DNA of 64,000 nt from the NCBI GenBank assembly GCA_963790525.1, contig CAWBOV010000006.1, positions 682,001 to 746,000 of the forward strand, read 5' to 3'. The notes under the pieces are model-generated. The model worked only from the letters and a program-made list of their open reading frames with translations, was not told where the DNA came from and did no database searches. Position numbers and translations under genes: made by a program. Positions within the stretch are counted from its first letter, which is position 1. Every line of letters begins with the position of its first letter. The DNA is from CAWBOV01 sp963790525 (GTDB lineage Bacteria > Actinomycetota > Actinomycetes > Mycobacteriales > Jatrophihabitantaceae). Positions 35,356 through 43,895 of the stretch are shown here, piece after piece.

Positions 35356-36987
35356 ATGACCGTCGCGGAGGAGCCGTCCGTGACGGCTGCCCGCGGCATC
35401 CTCGTCTCGACCCGCGGCGCCGCGGTGCTGGCCGTTGTGTGCGGTCTGCTCGGCGTCGTCGCCTTCCCGCGCCTGGGCATCTGGCCGTGCGCCATGCTGA
35501 GCGTGGCCGGGTTCTCGCTGGCCGTGCAGGGGCGTTCCGGGCGCCAGTCGGCGTGGCTCGGCTACCTGTACGGCTGGGCGTTCTTCGGCCCGCTGCTGAT
35601 GTGGACCGGCACGTTCGTCGGTCCCGTCTGGCTGCTCCTGCCCTTCGCCGAGGCCGGGTTCTTCGCACTCCTCGGCGTCGCGCTGTCCCGTCTGCAGCGG
35701 TTGCCGGCGCGCCCGGTCTGGATCGCCGCGGCCTGGGTCGGCGAGGAGTTCCTGCGCGACCGGCTGCCGTTCGGTGGTTTCCCGTGGGGCCGGTGGGCGT
35801 TCAGCCAATCGATGTCCCCGCTGCGCTGGTTCGCCGCACTCGGCGGCGCGCCGCTCGTCACCGCCATGGTGGGCTTGACGGGGGGCGCCCTCGCGGTCGC
35901 GCTGCCCGGGCTCTGGACGCGGCGGTGGCGGGTACTCGCCGGCGGTCTCGCGCTGGCCGTCGCCGTACCCGTCGTGGGCGGCCTGCTCTCGTTCCCGCTC
36001 GCCGTGCCCGCGCACCAGCGGCAGGAAGTCATCGCCGTCATCCAGGGCGACGTGCCCGACCGGGGCCTGGAGTTCAACGCCCGGCGCCGGCAGGTGCTGG
36101 ACAACCACGTCCAGCAGACGCTGAAGCTGGCCGCCGAGATCACGGCGGGCACCGTCGCGCGACCGGATCTCGTGCTCTGGCCCGAGAACGCCTCCGACAT
36201 CGATCCGTTCACCAACCCCGACGCCTACGCCGAGATCGACAAGGCGGTCCACGCCGTCGACGCGCCGATCCTCGTCGGCGCCGTCCTGGAGGGCCCCGGA
36301 CCGACGCACAGCAGCAACGTCGGCATCCTCTGGTCGCCGACGACAGGGCCCGGTGCCCGCTACGTCAAGCGCCACCCGGTCCCGTTCGGCGAGTACCTGC
36401 CCCTGCGCTCCCTCGCTACGAAGATCTCGTCGAAGGCCTCGCTCATCGCCACGGACATGATCGCCGGCAAGGGCAACGGGCTGCTCACCGGTGGACCTGA
36501 GCCCATCGGTGACGTCATCTGCTTCGAGGTCGCCTACGACTCACTGGTGCGCTCCTCGGTCGAGGCCGGCGCGCAGCTGCTCGTGGTCCAGACGAACAAC
36601 GCCACGTTCGGGCACAGCGCCGAGACCTACCAGCAGCTGGCGATGACGCGGTTGCGGGCGATCGAGCACGGCCGCACGACGGTACAGGTCGCGACCAGCG
36701 GCAAGAGCGCCATCATCGGCCCCGACGGCAACACCATCGCCGAGTCGGGAGCGCTCTTCACCCCCGACGTGATCGTCCGGTCGGTTCCCCTGTCGACGGC
36801 GCAGACACCGGCCACCCGGCTGGGCGCCTGGCCGGAGTACGTGCTGGCCGCCCTCGCCCTCGCCGCGCTGTGCTGGGCGAGCTTCCTCGAGCTCCGCGGG
36901 CGCCGTTCCGGGCCCGGTTCCCGTTCCACCGATCCGCACTCGCCTCCACTCGACAGCACCATGACAAGGAATCTCGTAAACACATGA
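35356..36987 (+). CDS. lnt: Apolipoprotein N-acyltransferase Lnt
   Basis: A 543-residue membrane enzyme that adds the third acyl chain to lipoproteins. About six helices lead into a nitrilase-fold domain. The catalytic Glu (VLWPENASD) is near residue 276, the Lys (YVKRHPVPFGEY) near 337 and the Cys (DVICFEVAYD) near 389. A final membrane helix and a basic/Ser tail follow. Its stop overlaps ppm1 by 4 bp. In M. tuberculosis the two domains are fused; here they are separate but translationally coupled, as in corynebacteria. Confidence 0.93.
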   Translation: MTVAEEPSVTAARGILVSTRGAAVLAVVCGLLGVVAFPRLGIWPCAMLSVAGFSLAVQGRSGRQSAWLGYLYGWAFFGPLLMWTGTFVGPVWLLLPFAEAGFFALLGVALSRLQRLPARPVWIAAAWVGEEFLRDRLPFGGFPWGRWAFSQSMSPLRWFAALGGAPLVTAMVGLTGGALAVALPGLWTRRWRVLAGGLALAVAVPVVGGLLSFPLAVPAHQRQEVIAVIQGDVPDRGLEFNARRRQVLDNHVQQTLKLAAEITAGTVARPDLVLWPENASDIDPFTNPDAYAEIDKAVHAVDAPILVGAVLEGPGPTHSSNVGILWSPTTGPGARYVKRHPVPFGEYLPLRSLATKISSKASLIATDMIAGKGNGLLTGGPEPIGDVICFEVAYDSLVRSSVEAGAQLLVVQTNNATFGHSAETYQQLAMTRLRAIEHGRTTVQVATSGKSAIIGPDGNTIAESGALFTPDVIVRSVPLSTAQTPATRLGAWPEYVLAALALAALCWASFLELRGRRSGPGSRSTDPHSPPLDSTMTRNLVNT

Positions 36988-37739
36988 CCGACTCATCGCC
37001 GAACCGCGTCCTCGTGGTGATCCCGACCTACAACGAAGCCGAGAACCTGGACATGATCACGTCCCGGCTCTTCTCGGCCAACCCGGACGTCGATGCGCTT
37101 GTCGTCGACGACGGCAGCCCGGACGGCACGGGGGAGTTGGCCGACAAACTGGCGATCGAGGACGAGCGGGTGCACGTGTTGCACCGGACGGTGAAGGCGG
37201 GCCTGGGCGGTGCCTACATCGCCGGTTTCGGTTGGGCGCTCGCCAGGGATTACGACGTCGTCGTCGAGATGGACGCCGACGGTTCCCACGCTCCCGAACA
37301 GCTGCCCCTGCTGCTGCGCGCGCTCGAGGACGCCGACCTCGTGCTGGGCTCGCGCTGGGTGCGCGGTGGCTCGGTGCGCAACTGGCCGCTGCGCCGCGAG
37401 GTGCTCTCGCGCGGGGCGAACATCTACACCCAGGCCGCGCTCGGGGTGCGCCTGCGCGATGCGACCGGCGGCTACCGCGCCTACCGCAGGCAGGTGCTCG
37501 AGTCGATGGACCTGGCCACCATCGATTCGCAGGGCTACTGCTTCCAGATCGACCTCGCCTGGCGGGCGGTTCGCGCCGGCTTCCGGGTGGTGGAAGTCCC
37601 GATCACCTTCTCCGAACGCGAGCGCGGGGAGTCGAAGATGAGCGGCGACATCGTCAAGGAGGCGCTGGTGAAACTCACCGGCTGGGGTCTGGCCTACCGC
37701 CGGACGCAGCTGCGCGGGCTGACCAAGCGAGGCGGCTGA
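36984..37739 (+). CDS. ppm1: Polyprenol monophosphomannose synthase (Ppm1 catalytic domain)
   Basis: A 251-residue family 2 glycosyltransferase that makes polyprenyl-phosphomannose from GDP-mannose, the donor for lipoglycans and protein O-mannosylation. VVIPTYNEAENL at the start, VVDDGSPDGTGE near residue 40 and the DxD motif EMDADGSHAPE near 94 are intact. There is no C-terminal membrane anchor, so Lnt probably tethers it, consistent with the ATGA-coupled gene order. Confidence 0.93.
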   Translation: MTDSSPNRVLVVIPTYNEAENLDMITSRLFSANPDVDALVVDDGSPDGTGELADKLAIEDERVHVLHRTVKAGLGGAYIAGFGWALARDYDVVVEMDADGSHAPEQLPLLLRALEDADLVLGSRWVRGGSVRNWPLRREVLSRGANIYTQAALGVRLRDATGGYRAYRRQVLESMDLATIDSQGYCFQIDLAWRAVRAGFRVVEVPITFSERERGESKMSGDIVKEALVKLTGWGLAYRRTQLRGLTKRGG

Positions 37740-37756
37740 CAGCTCCCACGCTCCGG

Positions 37757-37801
37757 ACGCACTGGACCCCCGAACCGAGCCGGTTCGGGGGTCCAGTGCG
37801 T
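37757..37801. terminator. Perfect 21-bp stem terminator between ppm1 and rbpA
   Basis: Bases 37757-37777 pair without mismatch with 37781-37801 around a 3-nt loop (agc). It lies between two converging genes and can serve both. There is no T-run, which is common for high-GC actinobacterial terminators. Confidence 0.9.
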
Positions 37802-37814
37802 GGTGCGGGTGGGC

Positions 37815-38162
37815 TCAGGCGGACTTGACGCCCCGGCGCGCGCGCAGCACCTCGAGGCGCTCGGCGAGCACCTCTTCGAGGTCGGCGATCGTGCGGCGCT
37901 CGATCAGCATGTCCCAGTGGGTCCGCGGGGGCTTGACCTTCTTGGCGACGGGGGCCGGGCCGTCCACGACCTCGGCGATCGCGCCGTCGAGCCGGCACTC
38001 CCAGTTCGACGGGATCTCCGCGTCGTGCGCGAAGGGCATCGAGAAGGTGTGCCCCTTGGGGCACCGGTACTCCGTCATCTGCCGGGCGGCGACATCGATG
38101 CCGTAGTCGGTCTCGTAGCTGACGGCGCCGAGCCGGCTGCCTCGTAGGGTGCGATCTGCCAT
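37815..38162 (-). CDS. rbpA: RNA polymerase-binding protein RbpA
   Basis: A 115-residue actinobacterial transcription factor that binds the principal sigma factor and RNA polymerase and stabilises the open complex. The N-terminal tail, the zinc-finger-like core (RCPKGHTFSMPF and WECRLDG), the basic linker (KKVKPPRTHWDML) and the C-terminal sigma-interaction helix (RRTIADLEEVLAERL) are all present. A sigma-R-type promoter lies 74-99 bp upstream, as known for rbpA in Streptomyces. Confidence 0.96.
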   Translation of the reverse strand: MADRTLRGSRLGAVSYETDYGIDVAARQMTEYRCPKGHTFSMPFAHDAEIPSNWECRLDGAIAEVVDGPAPVAKKVKPPRTHWDMLIERRTIADLEEVLAERLEVLRARRGVKSA

Positions 38163-38235
38163 GGTGTGGACCTCCAGCCCGGAAATCTCCGGGGAACGAC
38201 GTGCTGCGGTTACCAGATGTTTCTCTGCCCGTTAC

Positions 38236-38261
38236 AACGAGCGACGGGCGCCGAGGATTCC
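38236..38261 (-). promoter_or_regulatory. Sigma-R/SigH-type promoter of rbpA (GGAAT-N18-GTT)
   Basis: On the minus strand GGAAT (38257-38261) is followed after exactly 18 bp by GTT (38236-38238), the consensus for the thiol-stress sigma factor SigR (Streptomyces) / SigH (mycobacteria). The leader to ATG 38162 is about 65 nt. Confidence 0.75.
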
Positions 38262-38312
38262 CACGGCGCGCGTCTGGGACAAGCCACCGACTACAGAAAG
38301 GTGGTCGACCTG

Positions 38313-39044
38313 TCAGTCTAGCGGCAACTGCGTGTCCTGCGTATCCAGCGGGCCCAGATCACCCTGCCGGTAGTGCCGGCGGCACAGCACCTGGTACCGC
38401 ACCGGCGCGACCGCGCCGGTATCGGTGTCCGCGACCACGACCGTGTCACCCTCACGTACGACCCGGGAGTTGACCACCCGCGCGTTGAGCTGGCCGGGTT
38501 GACCGCACCAGCACAGCACCTCGACATGCACCGGATGCAGTTCGTCGGCGAGTTCGATCAGCCGCTTGGCACCGGGGAGCAGCAGGCTCCGGAAGTCCGT
38601 GGCCAGACCGAAGCAGTAGGCGTCGACATGCCATTCGTCCACGAGTTCGGCGAGCTGGTCGACGTGCTCGGCGGTGAGGAAGCCGGCCTCGTCGACGACC
38701 ACGTAGTCGACCCGCCGCCCGGCCGCCCATTCACCGCGGACCAGCAGCCTGAGGTCCATGTCGTCGTCGACCTCGACCGCCGGGCGCGCCAGCCCGACCC
38801 GGGTCGTGATCGTGGGGCCGCCGGAGCGGTCGTAGCGGGTGAGCAGCAGTCCCTTGCGTCCCTGACGGGAGTGGTTGTGATCGATCTGCAACGCCAGCGT
38901 GGACTTGCCGCAGTCCATCGGCCCGTAGAAGAACTTGAGGTGCGCCGGCATGGACAGGGCGCGGCGGTTGCCGGCGGCCGGGACGGAGGCCAGTGCGCCG
39001 GAGGTCGCGGCGCCGGCTGACGGGCCGGGGGAGCGTGAGGTCAC
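38313..39044 (-). CDS. tdk: Type II thymidine kinase
   Basis: An enzyme that phosphorylates thymidine for salvage into dTTP. The P-loop FYGPMDCGKSTLA, the Asp-Glu motif VVVDEAGFL, the zinc-ribbon Cys (VLCWCGQPG and LCRRHY) and the lasso region are complete. From GTG 39044 it has 243 residues, about 31 more than usual at the N-terminus (Ala/Ser/Pro-rich). I chose this start because a TAGCGT box lies 8 bp upstream. ATG 38951 would give the standard length. Confidence 0.9.
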   Translation of the reverse strand: MTSRSPGPSAGAATSGALASVPAAGNRRALSMPAHLKFFYGPMDCGKSTLALQIDHNHSRQGRKGLLLTRYDRSGGPTITTRVGLARPAVEVDDDMDLRLLVRGEWAAGRRVDYVVVDEAGFLTAEHVDQLAELVDEWHVDAYCFGLATDFRSLLLPGAKRLIELADELHPVHVEVLCWCGQPGQLNARVVNSRVVREGDTVVVADTDTGAVAPVRYQVLCRRHYRQGDLGPLDTQDTQLPLD

Positions 39045-39052
39045 GGACGCCG

Positions 39053-39058
39053 ACGCTA
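39053..39058 (-). promoter_or_regulatory. -10 box TAGCGT for tdk
   Basis: TAGCGT on the minus strand, 8 bp before GTG 39044. Confidence 0.4.
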
Positions 39059-39068
39059 CCCAATCAGC

Positions 39069-39830
39069 TCAGCGCCATTCGCCACGCTCCTGGAGCACGG
39101 TTCGCAGCACGTCGGCCCGGTCGGTCATGATCCCGTCCACGCCCAGGTCGAGCAGCCGCCGCATCCGATCCGGGTCGTCGACCGTCCAGACGTGCACGGC
39201 GAGGCCGGCCGAGTGGGCCGCGCGTACGAACCGGTCGTCGACCAGGCGCATGCCGGGGAGGCCGACCGGGACCTGCGCGCACCGCCCGGTCAGCCGCAGC
39301 ACGCGCCGCACGATCCCGGCATCCGGGCCGCGTGAGGCCACCTTGAGTCTGGCGACCTCCGCGGGCCCGAGCGCCGTGCAGACCTCCGGCCCCAGCATCG
39401 CCCGCGCCGCCCGGAGCCGCCGGTCCGAGAACGCCGCCACACACACCCGGTCACCCGAACCGGTGCGGCGGATCGCCTCCACGGCGGGGAGGAGTGCCGC
39501 GCCGGACTTGATGTCGATGTTGACCCGGACGCCCGGAAATGCTCCGAGCACGTCCGCCAGCAGCGGGATCGGCTCCCGTCCGGCGATGCGCGCACCGCGC
39601 ACCTGACTCCACGTCAGGCGTGACAGGATCCCGGCGCGGTCGGTGACGCGGTCCAGGATGTCGTCGTGGAAGGCCAGCGCGACCCCGTCCGAGGTCACCC
39701 GGGCGTCCGTCTCCAGGTACCCGTAGCCCAGATCCACCGCGCGCGCGAACGCCGCCAGCGAGTTCTCCGCGCCGTCGGGTGCGAAGCCGCGGTGTGCGAA
39801 CGCGGCCGGGTGGGCGCCCTGCAGGAACAT
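39069..39830 (-). CDS. Glycerophosphodiester phosphodiesterase
   Basis: A 253-residue TIM-barrel enzyme that hydrolyses glycerophosphodiesters to glycerol-3-phosphate and an alcohol. FAHRGFAPDGAENSLAAF carries the first catalytic His and Glu, ETDARVTSDGVALAFHDD the metal ligands and second His, and the end VHVWTVDDPDRMRRLLDLGVDGIMTD is typical. ATG 39830 is preceded by AGAAGGG on the minus strand. There is no signal peptide, so it acts in the cytosol. Confidence 0.9.
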   Translation of the reverse strand: MFLQGAHPAAFAHRGFAPDGAENSLAAFARAVDLGYGYLETDARVTSDGVALAFHDDILDRVTDRAGILSRLTWSQVRGARIAGREPIPLLADVLGAFPGVRVNIDIKSGAALLPAVEAIRRTGSGDRVCVAAFSDRRLRAARAMLGPEVCTALGPAEVARLKVASRGPDAGIVRRVLRLTGRCAQVPVGLPGMRLVDDRFVRAAHSAGLAVHVWTVDDPDRMRRLLDLGVDGIMTDRADVLRTVLQERGEWR

Positions 39831-39947
39831 CGACACCCTTCTGTTCGACGGACGGCGGAACCACCCCGGCGCGGGAGGTATCAGGACGGGTCCCGCGCGC
39901 TTCCTCGCTGGTGACGCCCGCGCTCGTCCCCGGAACCGGAGCAGCTC

Positions 39948-41135
39948 ATGACCCTCGCCCATCTCACCACGTCGGACACGCGACGGCGCGCGCTCCACAC
40001 CGTCGCCCCGCGCCGGACTGCGCCGGCGACCTCCGTGACACCGGGGACGGCTGCGCCGGGACCGCTCCTCGAACTGGACCTCGACGTGGTCACCGCGCGC
40101 GTGCGTGAGCTGCGCGCCGCGCTGCCTACCACCGCGATCCACTACGCGGTCAAGGCGAACCCGCATCCGGAGATCCTGCGCCGGCTGGGCGAGGAGGGCG
40201 CCCGCTTCGACGTCGCGAGCCCGGCGGAGATCACTGCCTGCCTCGCCGCCGGCGCGCTGCCGGGGGAGTTGCTGTACTCCAACCCGATCAAGCGCCGCGC
40301 CGACGTCGTGTGGGCCCATGACCAGGGCGTCCGCCTGGTCGTCGTGGACACGATGGAGGAGGTCGCGAAGGTGGCCGAATCCGCGCCCGGCTCCGCCGTC
40401 CTGTGCCGCATGCTGACCAGCGGGTCAGGATCGGACTGGCCGCTGTCGCGCAAGTACGGCACCACGCCGGACGCGTGCATCCGCCTGCTCCGGGCCGCCG
40501 AGGCCCTGGGGTTACGCGCGGCGGGGATCGCCTTCCACGTCGGCTCCCAACAGCGCGACCCGCACACCTGGGGGCTGCCGATCGCCGCGTCTGCCGCCAT
40601 CTTCGGCGAGCTCACCGCGGCCGGGCTGCGCCCGTGGCTGCTGGACCTGGGCGGCGGTTTCCCGGCGGCCCACGAGGGACAGACCGCCTCGCTGTCGGAG
40701 TACGGAGCGGTCATCGAGTCCTACCTGGACGCGCACTTCGGCCCCCGGCGGCCCACGACGATCGTCGAACCCGGGCGCGGGCTCGTCGGCGACGCCGGAA
40801 CCCTGGTGGCGCATGTCATCGGCGTCACCCAGCGCGGGCCGCGGCGCTGGGTCTACCTCGACGCCGGGCTGTTCAGCGGCCTGGTCGAGACGATGGACGA
40901 GGCGATCCGGTACCGCATCACCACCTCGGCCGACGGCGGCCCGACCGGCCCCGCCGTCCTGGCCGGCCCGACGTGCGACAGCGCCGACGTGCTCTACGAG
41001 CGGGATCCGGTGGAGTTGCCGCTGCGACTGGCCGAGGGCGACGAGATCCGGTTCCTGGCCGCGGGTGCCTACACGGCCTCGTGCTCGACGGTCGGCTTCA
41101 ACGGCTTCGCGCCGTTGGGGACCGTGATCGTCTGA
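39948..41135 (+). CDS. Type III PLP-dependent decarboxylase (ornithine/diaminopimelate decarboxylase family)
   Basis: A 395-residue fold-III enzyme. The PLP Lys is in HYAVKANPHPEIL near residue 69, FHVGSQ near 200, the Gly-rich loop DLGGGFP near 234, EPGRGLVGDAG near 273 and the active-site Cys in TCDSADVLY near 344. The CDSADVL form is more like ornithine/lysine decarboxylases than LysA, which usually has CESGD. The product would be putrescine or cadaverine. GGAG lies 6 bp ahead of the ATG. Link to siderophore or polyamine supply is possible; no such genes adjoin it. Confidence 0.82.
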   Translation: MTLAHLTTSDTRRRALHTVAPRRTAPATSVTPGTAAPGPLLELDLDVVTARVRELRAALPTTAIHYAVKANPHPEILRRLGEEGARFDVASPAEITACLAAGALPGELLYSNPIKRRADVVWAHDQGVRLVVVDTMEEVAKVAESAPGSAVLCRMLTSGSGSDWPLSRKYGTTPDACIRLLRAAEALGLRAAGIAFHVGSQQRDPHTWGLPIAASAAIFGELTAAGLRPWLLDLGGGFPAAHEGQTASLSEYGAVIESYLDAHFGPRRPTTIVEPGRGLVGDAGTLVAHVIGVTQRGPRRWVYLDAGLFSGLVETMDEAIRYRITTSADGGPTGPAVLAGPTCDSADVLYERDPVELPLRLAEGDEIRFLAAGAYTASCSTVGFNGFAPLGTVIV

Positions 41136-41147
41136 CCGCGCTCTGCG

Positions 41148-41192
41148 CGAGAGCACGATGCACCACCGTCACGGGGGTCAACCGTGCTCTCG
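41148..41192. terminator. Long-loop inverted repeat after the decarboxylase gene
   Basis: CGAGAGCACG (41148-41157) is the exact reverse complement of CGTGCTCTCG (41183-41192), loop 25 nt. It may terminate the decarboxylase and the converging marR transcripts. Confidence 0.45.
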
Positions 41193-41268
41193 TCGTTGCT
41201 CGGCATCCCCGTAGTGCCGATAATCGACATTATGTCATTACGAGGTGGACGGGCCCGCCCTCCTGCAC

Positions 41269-41716
41269 TCACGGCGACTCGGTCACCATCCCCCTCAGCA
41301 GGCCGCTCAGACCGCTCCGGGCCGCCGAGTCGAGGCGCGAGGTCATCGGCGTGAGCATTCGGGCGACCTCGTCGTAGAGCTGGGCGGCAAGTGTCTGCCC
41401 GTCGTCGGTGAGCACCACGTCCACGGACCGCCCGTCGTTCGCGCTCGCGGCGCGGGTCAGCAGCCCGCGCTTCTCGGCCCGGGCGACCAGGCCGGTCATC
41501 GTCGACTTGTCGAGGCCGAGGTAGCGGCGAGGTCGGCTCATCCGCAGCCGCCGGTCGCGCAGGATCGCGAGCACGCGCAGTTGCGTCAGCGACAGGTCGT
41601 GTGCCGCTCCGACCTTGCTCAGCACCGCCATCGTGACGAAGGACGTCTGGACCAGCGCGTCGATCAGCTCGGCCTGCTCGTCCGGCGCCCTGGAGGATCG
41701 GCTCGGTGGTGGACAT
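41269..41716 (-). CDS. MarR-family regulator, N-terminal frame shifted
   Basis: The main frame encodes the winged helix (LSLTQLRVLAILRDRRLRM, then LDKSTMTGLVARAEKRGLLTR and DGRSVDVVLTDDG). A MarR protein needs about 30 more residues in front of ATG 41631. They are readable in the same frame up to DEQAELIDALVQTSFVT, but the only start is ATG 41716 one frame away (MSTTEP). One extra base at about 41690-41710 would explain it and give 148 residues. It probably represses the divergent oxidoreductase gene through the palindromes at 41740-41778. Confidence 0.75.
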
Positions 41717-41739
41717 GGCGCACACGATACTTGCTTTCA

Positions 41740-41778
41740 TTGGTATTACCAACTAGATTAGTTGTGTACTACCAACTA
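41740..41778. promoter_or_regulatory. Cluster of palindromes between marR and the MDR reductase gene
   Basis: Three overlapping inverted repeats: TTGGTATTACCAA (41740-41752), AACTAGATTAGTT (41751-41763) and TAGTTG-N8-CAACTA (41759-41778). This AT-rich island differs sharply from its surroundings. It fits an operator for the neighbouring MarR regulator controlling both directions. Confidence 0.65.
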
Positions 41779-41794
41779 CTTGTTCGGAGTCATC

Positions 41795-42752
41795 ATGCAC
41801 GCAGCTGTGGTCACCTCCTTCGACGCTCCGCCCCGTTACCAGGAGTTCCCGTCCCCCACCCCGAGCGACGAGGACGAGATGCTGGTCGACGTGCTCGCCG
41901 CGGGACTGCATCCCCGCGTGCGCTCCCAGGCCGCGGGATCGCACTACACGAGCACCGACGAGCTGCCACTCGTGCCGGGGATCGACGGAGTCGGGCGCGG
42001 CGCCGACGGGCTGCTCCGCTACTTCGTCCTCCCCGATACGACGGTCGGGGTCGATGGCCGAGCAGACCGTCATCGACACCCGGCGCAGCGTGGTGCTCCC
42101 CGAGTCCAGCGACCCGATCGCTGTCGCCGCTGCCATGAACCCGGCGATGTCCTCATGGGTCGCACTGCGCCGACGCGTGCGGTTCGCGGCCGGGCAGAAC
42201 GTGCTCGTCCTCGCCGCGACCGGCAATGCGGGCCAGCTGGCCGTCCAGGTCGCTGCACGGCTCGGCGCCGGCGCGATCGTGGCCGCCGGTCGCGGGGCCG
42301 ATCGGCTGTCCCGCCTCCCGGGCCTCGGCGCCACCGAGACGGTCCTGCTCGACGGCGATCCCGAGGACGTCGCCGACCGGCTCGGTCGCGTCACCGCCGA
42401 CGTCGACGTGGTGCTGGACTATCTCTGGGGCGCGCCGACGGCCTCCGCGATGACGGCGGTCGTCACGCACCGCACCGACCCCGGCCGTCCGCTCACCTGG
42501 ATCGAGATCGGATCAGTGGCCGGCCCGACGGCTCAGATCCCGTCCGCAGCCCTCCGTGCGGCCCGGCTGCAGATCGTCGGCAGCGGGCAGGGCTCGGTCA
42601 GCGCGCGTGACATCGTCGCCGAGCTTCCCGCCCTGGCCGACGAGATCACCCGGGGGACTTTCGACGTGGCCGCCCGGGCGGTTCCGCTGGCCGACGTCGA
42701 GCGCGCCTGGGCCGACGTGAGCAGCCGGGAGCGCCTCGTCCTCGTCCCCTGA
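41795..42752 (+). pseudogene. Zinc-free MDR-type quinone oxidoreductase, frame broken at 42047-42050
   Basis: The first frame from ATG 41795 has the GroES-like part (VDVLAAGLHPRVRSQAAG, then LVPGIDGVG). The NADPH-binding half (AAMNPAMSSWVALR, then LVLAATGNAGQLAVQVAARL) is in another frame. Removing one G from the GGGG run at 42047-42050 joins them as TTVGSMAEQ and yields 318 residues ending RERLVLVP. The protein would reduce quinones or enones with NADPH. Divergent from marR, so likely induced by a toxic ligand. Probably a homopolymer error. Confidence 0.8.
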
Positions 42753-42853
42753 GCGAACGGAGCGCTCCCGCTCCCCCGCCGCCCACGGCTCCCCGCTCGG
42801 CGGGGCGTCGCGCCGCTTCGGGCAGAATCGGCCGCGACGAAGGGAGATCCGCG

Positions 42854-43874
42854 GTGCCGAATGCGTCCACACCCCTGCATAAGCTGGGCTTCCTCACCAT
42901 CGGCGTGTTCGACCCGCGCCGATCCCGCTCGTGGCCACGAGTCGACGCTGGAGATCATCGAGCTGGGTGAGCGGCTGGGCTTCGACAGCGCCTGGGTCCG
43001 CCACCGCCACCTGCAGTACGGGATCTCCTCCCCCATCGCGATTCTCGCCGCCGCCTCGCAGCGCACGAGCAGGATCGAGCTCGGGACCGCGGTCATCCCG
43101 CTGGGCTGGGAGAACCCGCTGCGGCTGGCCGAGGACCTCGCCACGGTCGACCTGCTGTCCGGGGGCCGCCTCAATCCCGGCGTGAGCGTCGGTGCACCGA
43201 TGCGCTACGAGGAGGTCAAGGCGGCGTTGTACCCCGACACGGCCGACCTCGAGGACTTCAGCTACGAGCGGGTGGAGCGACTGCTTCGCCACCTCCGCGG
43301 CGAGCCGGCGACCACCTTCAGCGGGATCGCCGGGATCGAAGTGTTCTCCGACCGCGTCCAGCCGCACTCCGAAGGCCTGGCGCGGCGCATGTGGTACGGC
43401 GGAGCGAGCCTGCAGTCGGCGGCCTGGGCCGGCGAGCACGGCATGAACCTGCTGACGAGCAGCGTGGTCAAGGCCGAGGAGTCGGAGTCCTTCGCCGACA
43501 TCCAGCTCTCGCACATCCGCGCCTTCCGCGCGCATCATCCCGACGGCCCGCGCGCTCGCGTGTCACAGGGCCTGGTGGTCATCCCCACCGACTCGGCGAC
43601 CGCGGCGCAGCGCGCGAGGTACGAGGAGTACGCGGCGGCCCGGACGCCACGGACCACCACGCCGCAGGGCCCGGCGCGCATGATGTTCGAACGCGACCTG
43701 GTCGGTACCTCCGCCGACCTCGCCGAGCAGCTGTACGCGCATCCCGCGTTCGCCGAGGTCGAGGAGGTGGCGTTCGCGTTGCCGTTCACCTTCGCCCACG
43801 ACGACTACGTCCAGATCCTCACCGATATGGCCACCCACCTCGGCCCCGCGCTGGGATGGGCGCCCCGTCACTGA
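42854..43874 (+). CDS. LLM-class flavin-dependent oxidoreductase, frame shifted near its start
   Basis: A luciferase-like flavoprotein. GTG 42854 follows AGGGAG by 7 bp and reads HKLGFLTIGVFDP, then the frame fails. Dropping one base at about 42914-42920 joins it to ADPARGHESTLEIIEL and the rest of the family sequence (RIELGTAVIPLGWENP, DLLSGGRLNPGVSVG, MWYGGASLQSAAWAGEHG) to 43874, 339 residues. Read without correction, ATG 42861 gives a nearly full protein with a false 20-residue N-terminus. These enzymes use FMNH2 or F420; the substrate is unknown. Confidence 0.8.
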
Positions 43875-43895
43875 TTCCACAGGAAGGTCGCGATC

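Noticed and set aside
41219..41236. Short palindromes ATAAT-CGAC-ATTAT and GACATTATGTC as an operator
   Set aside because: They lie downstream of both converging genes, so a promoter role is unlikely. They may simply be part of the terminator region.
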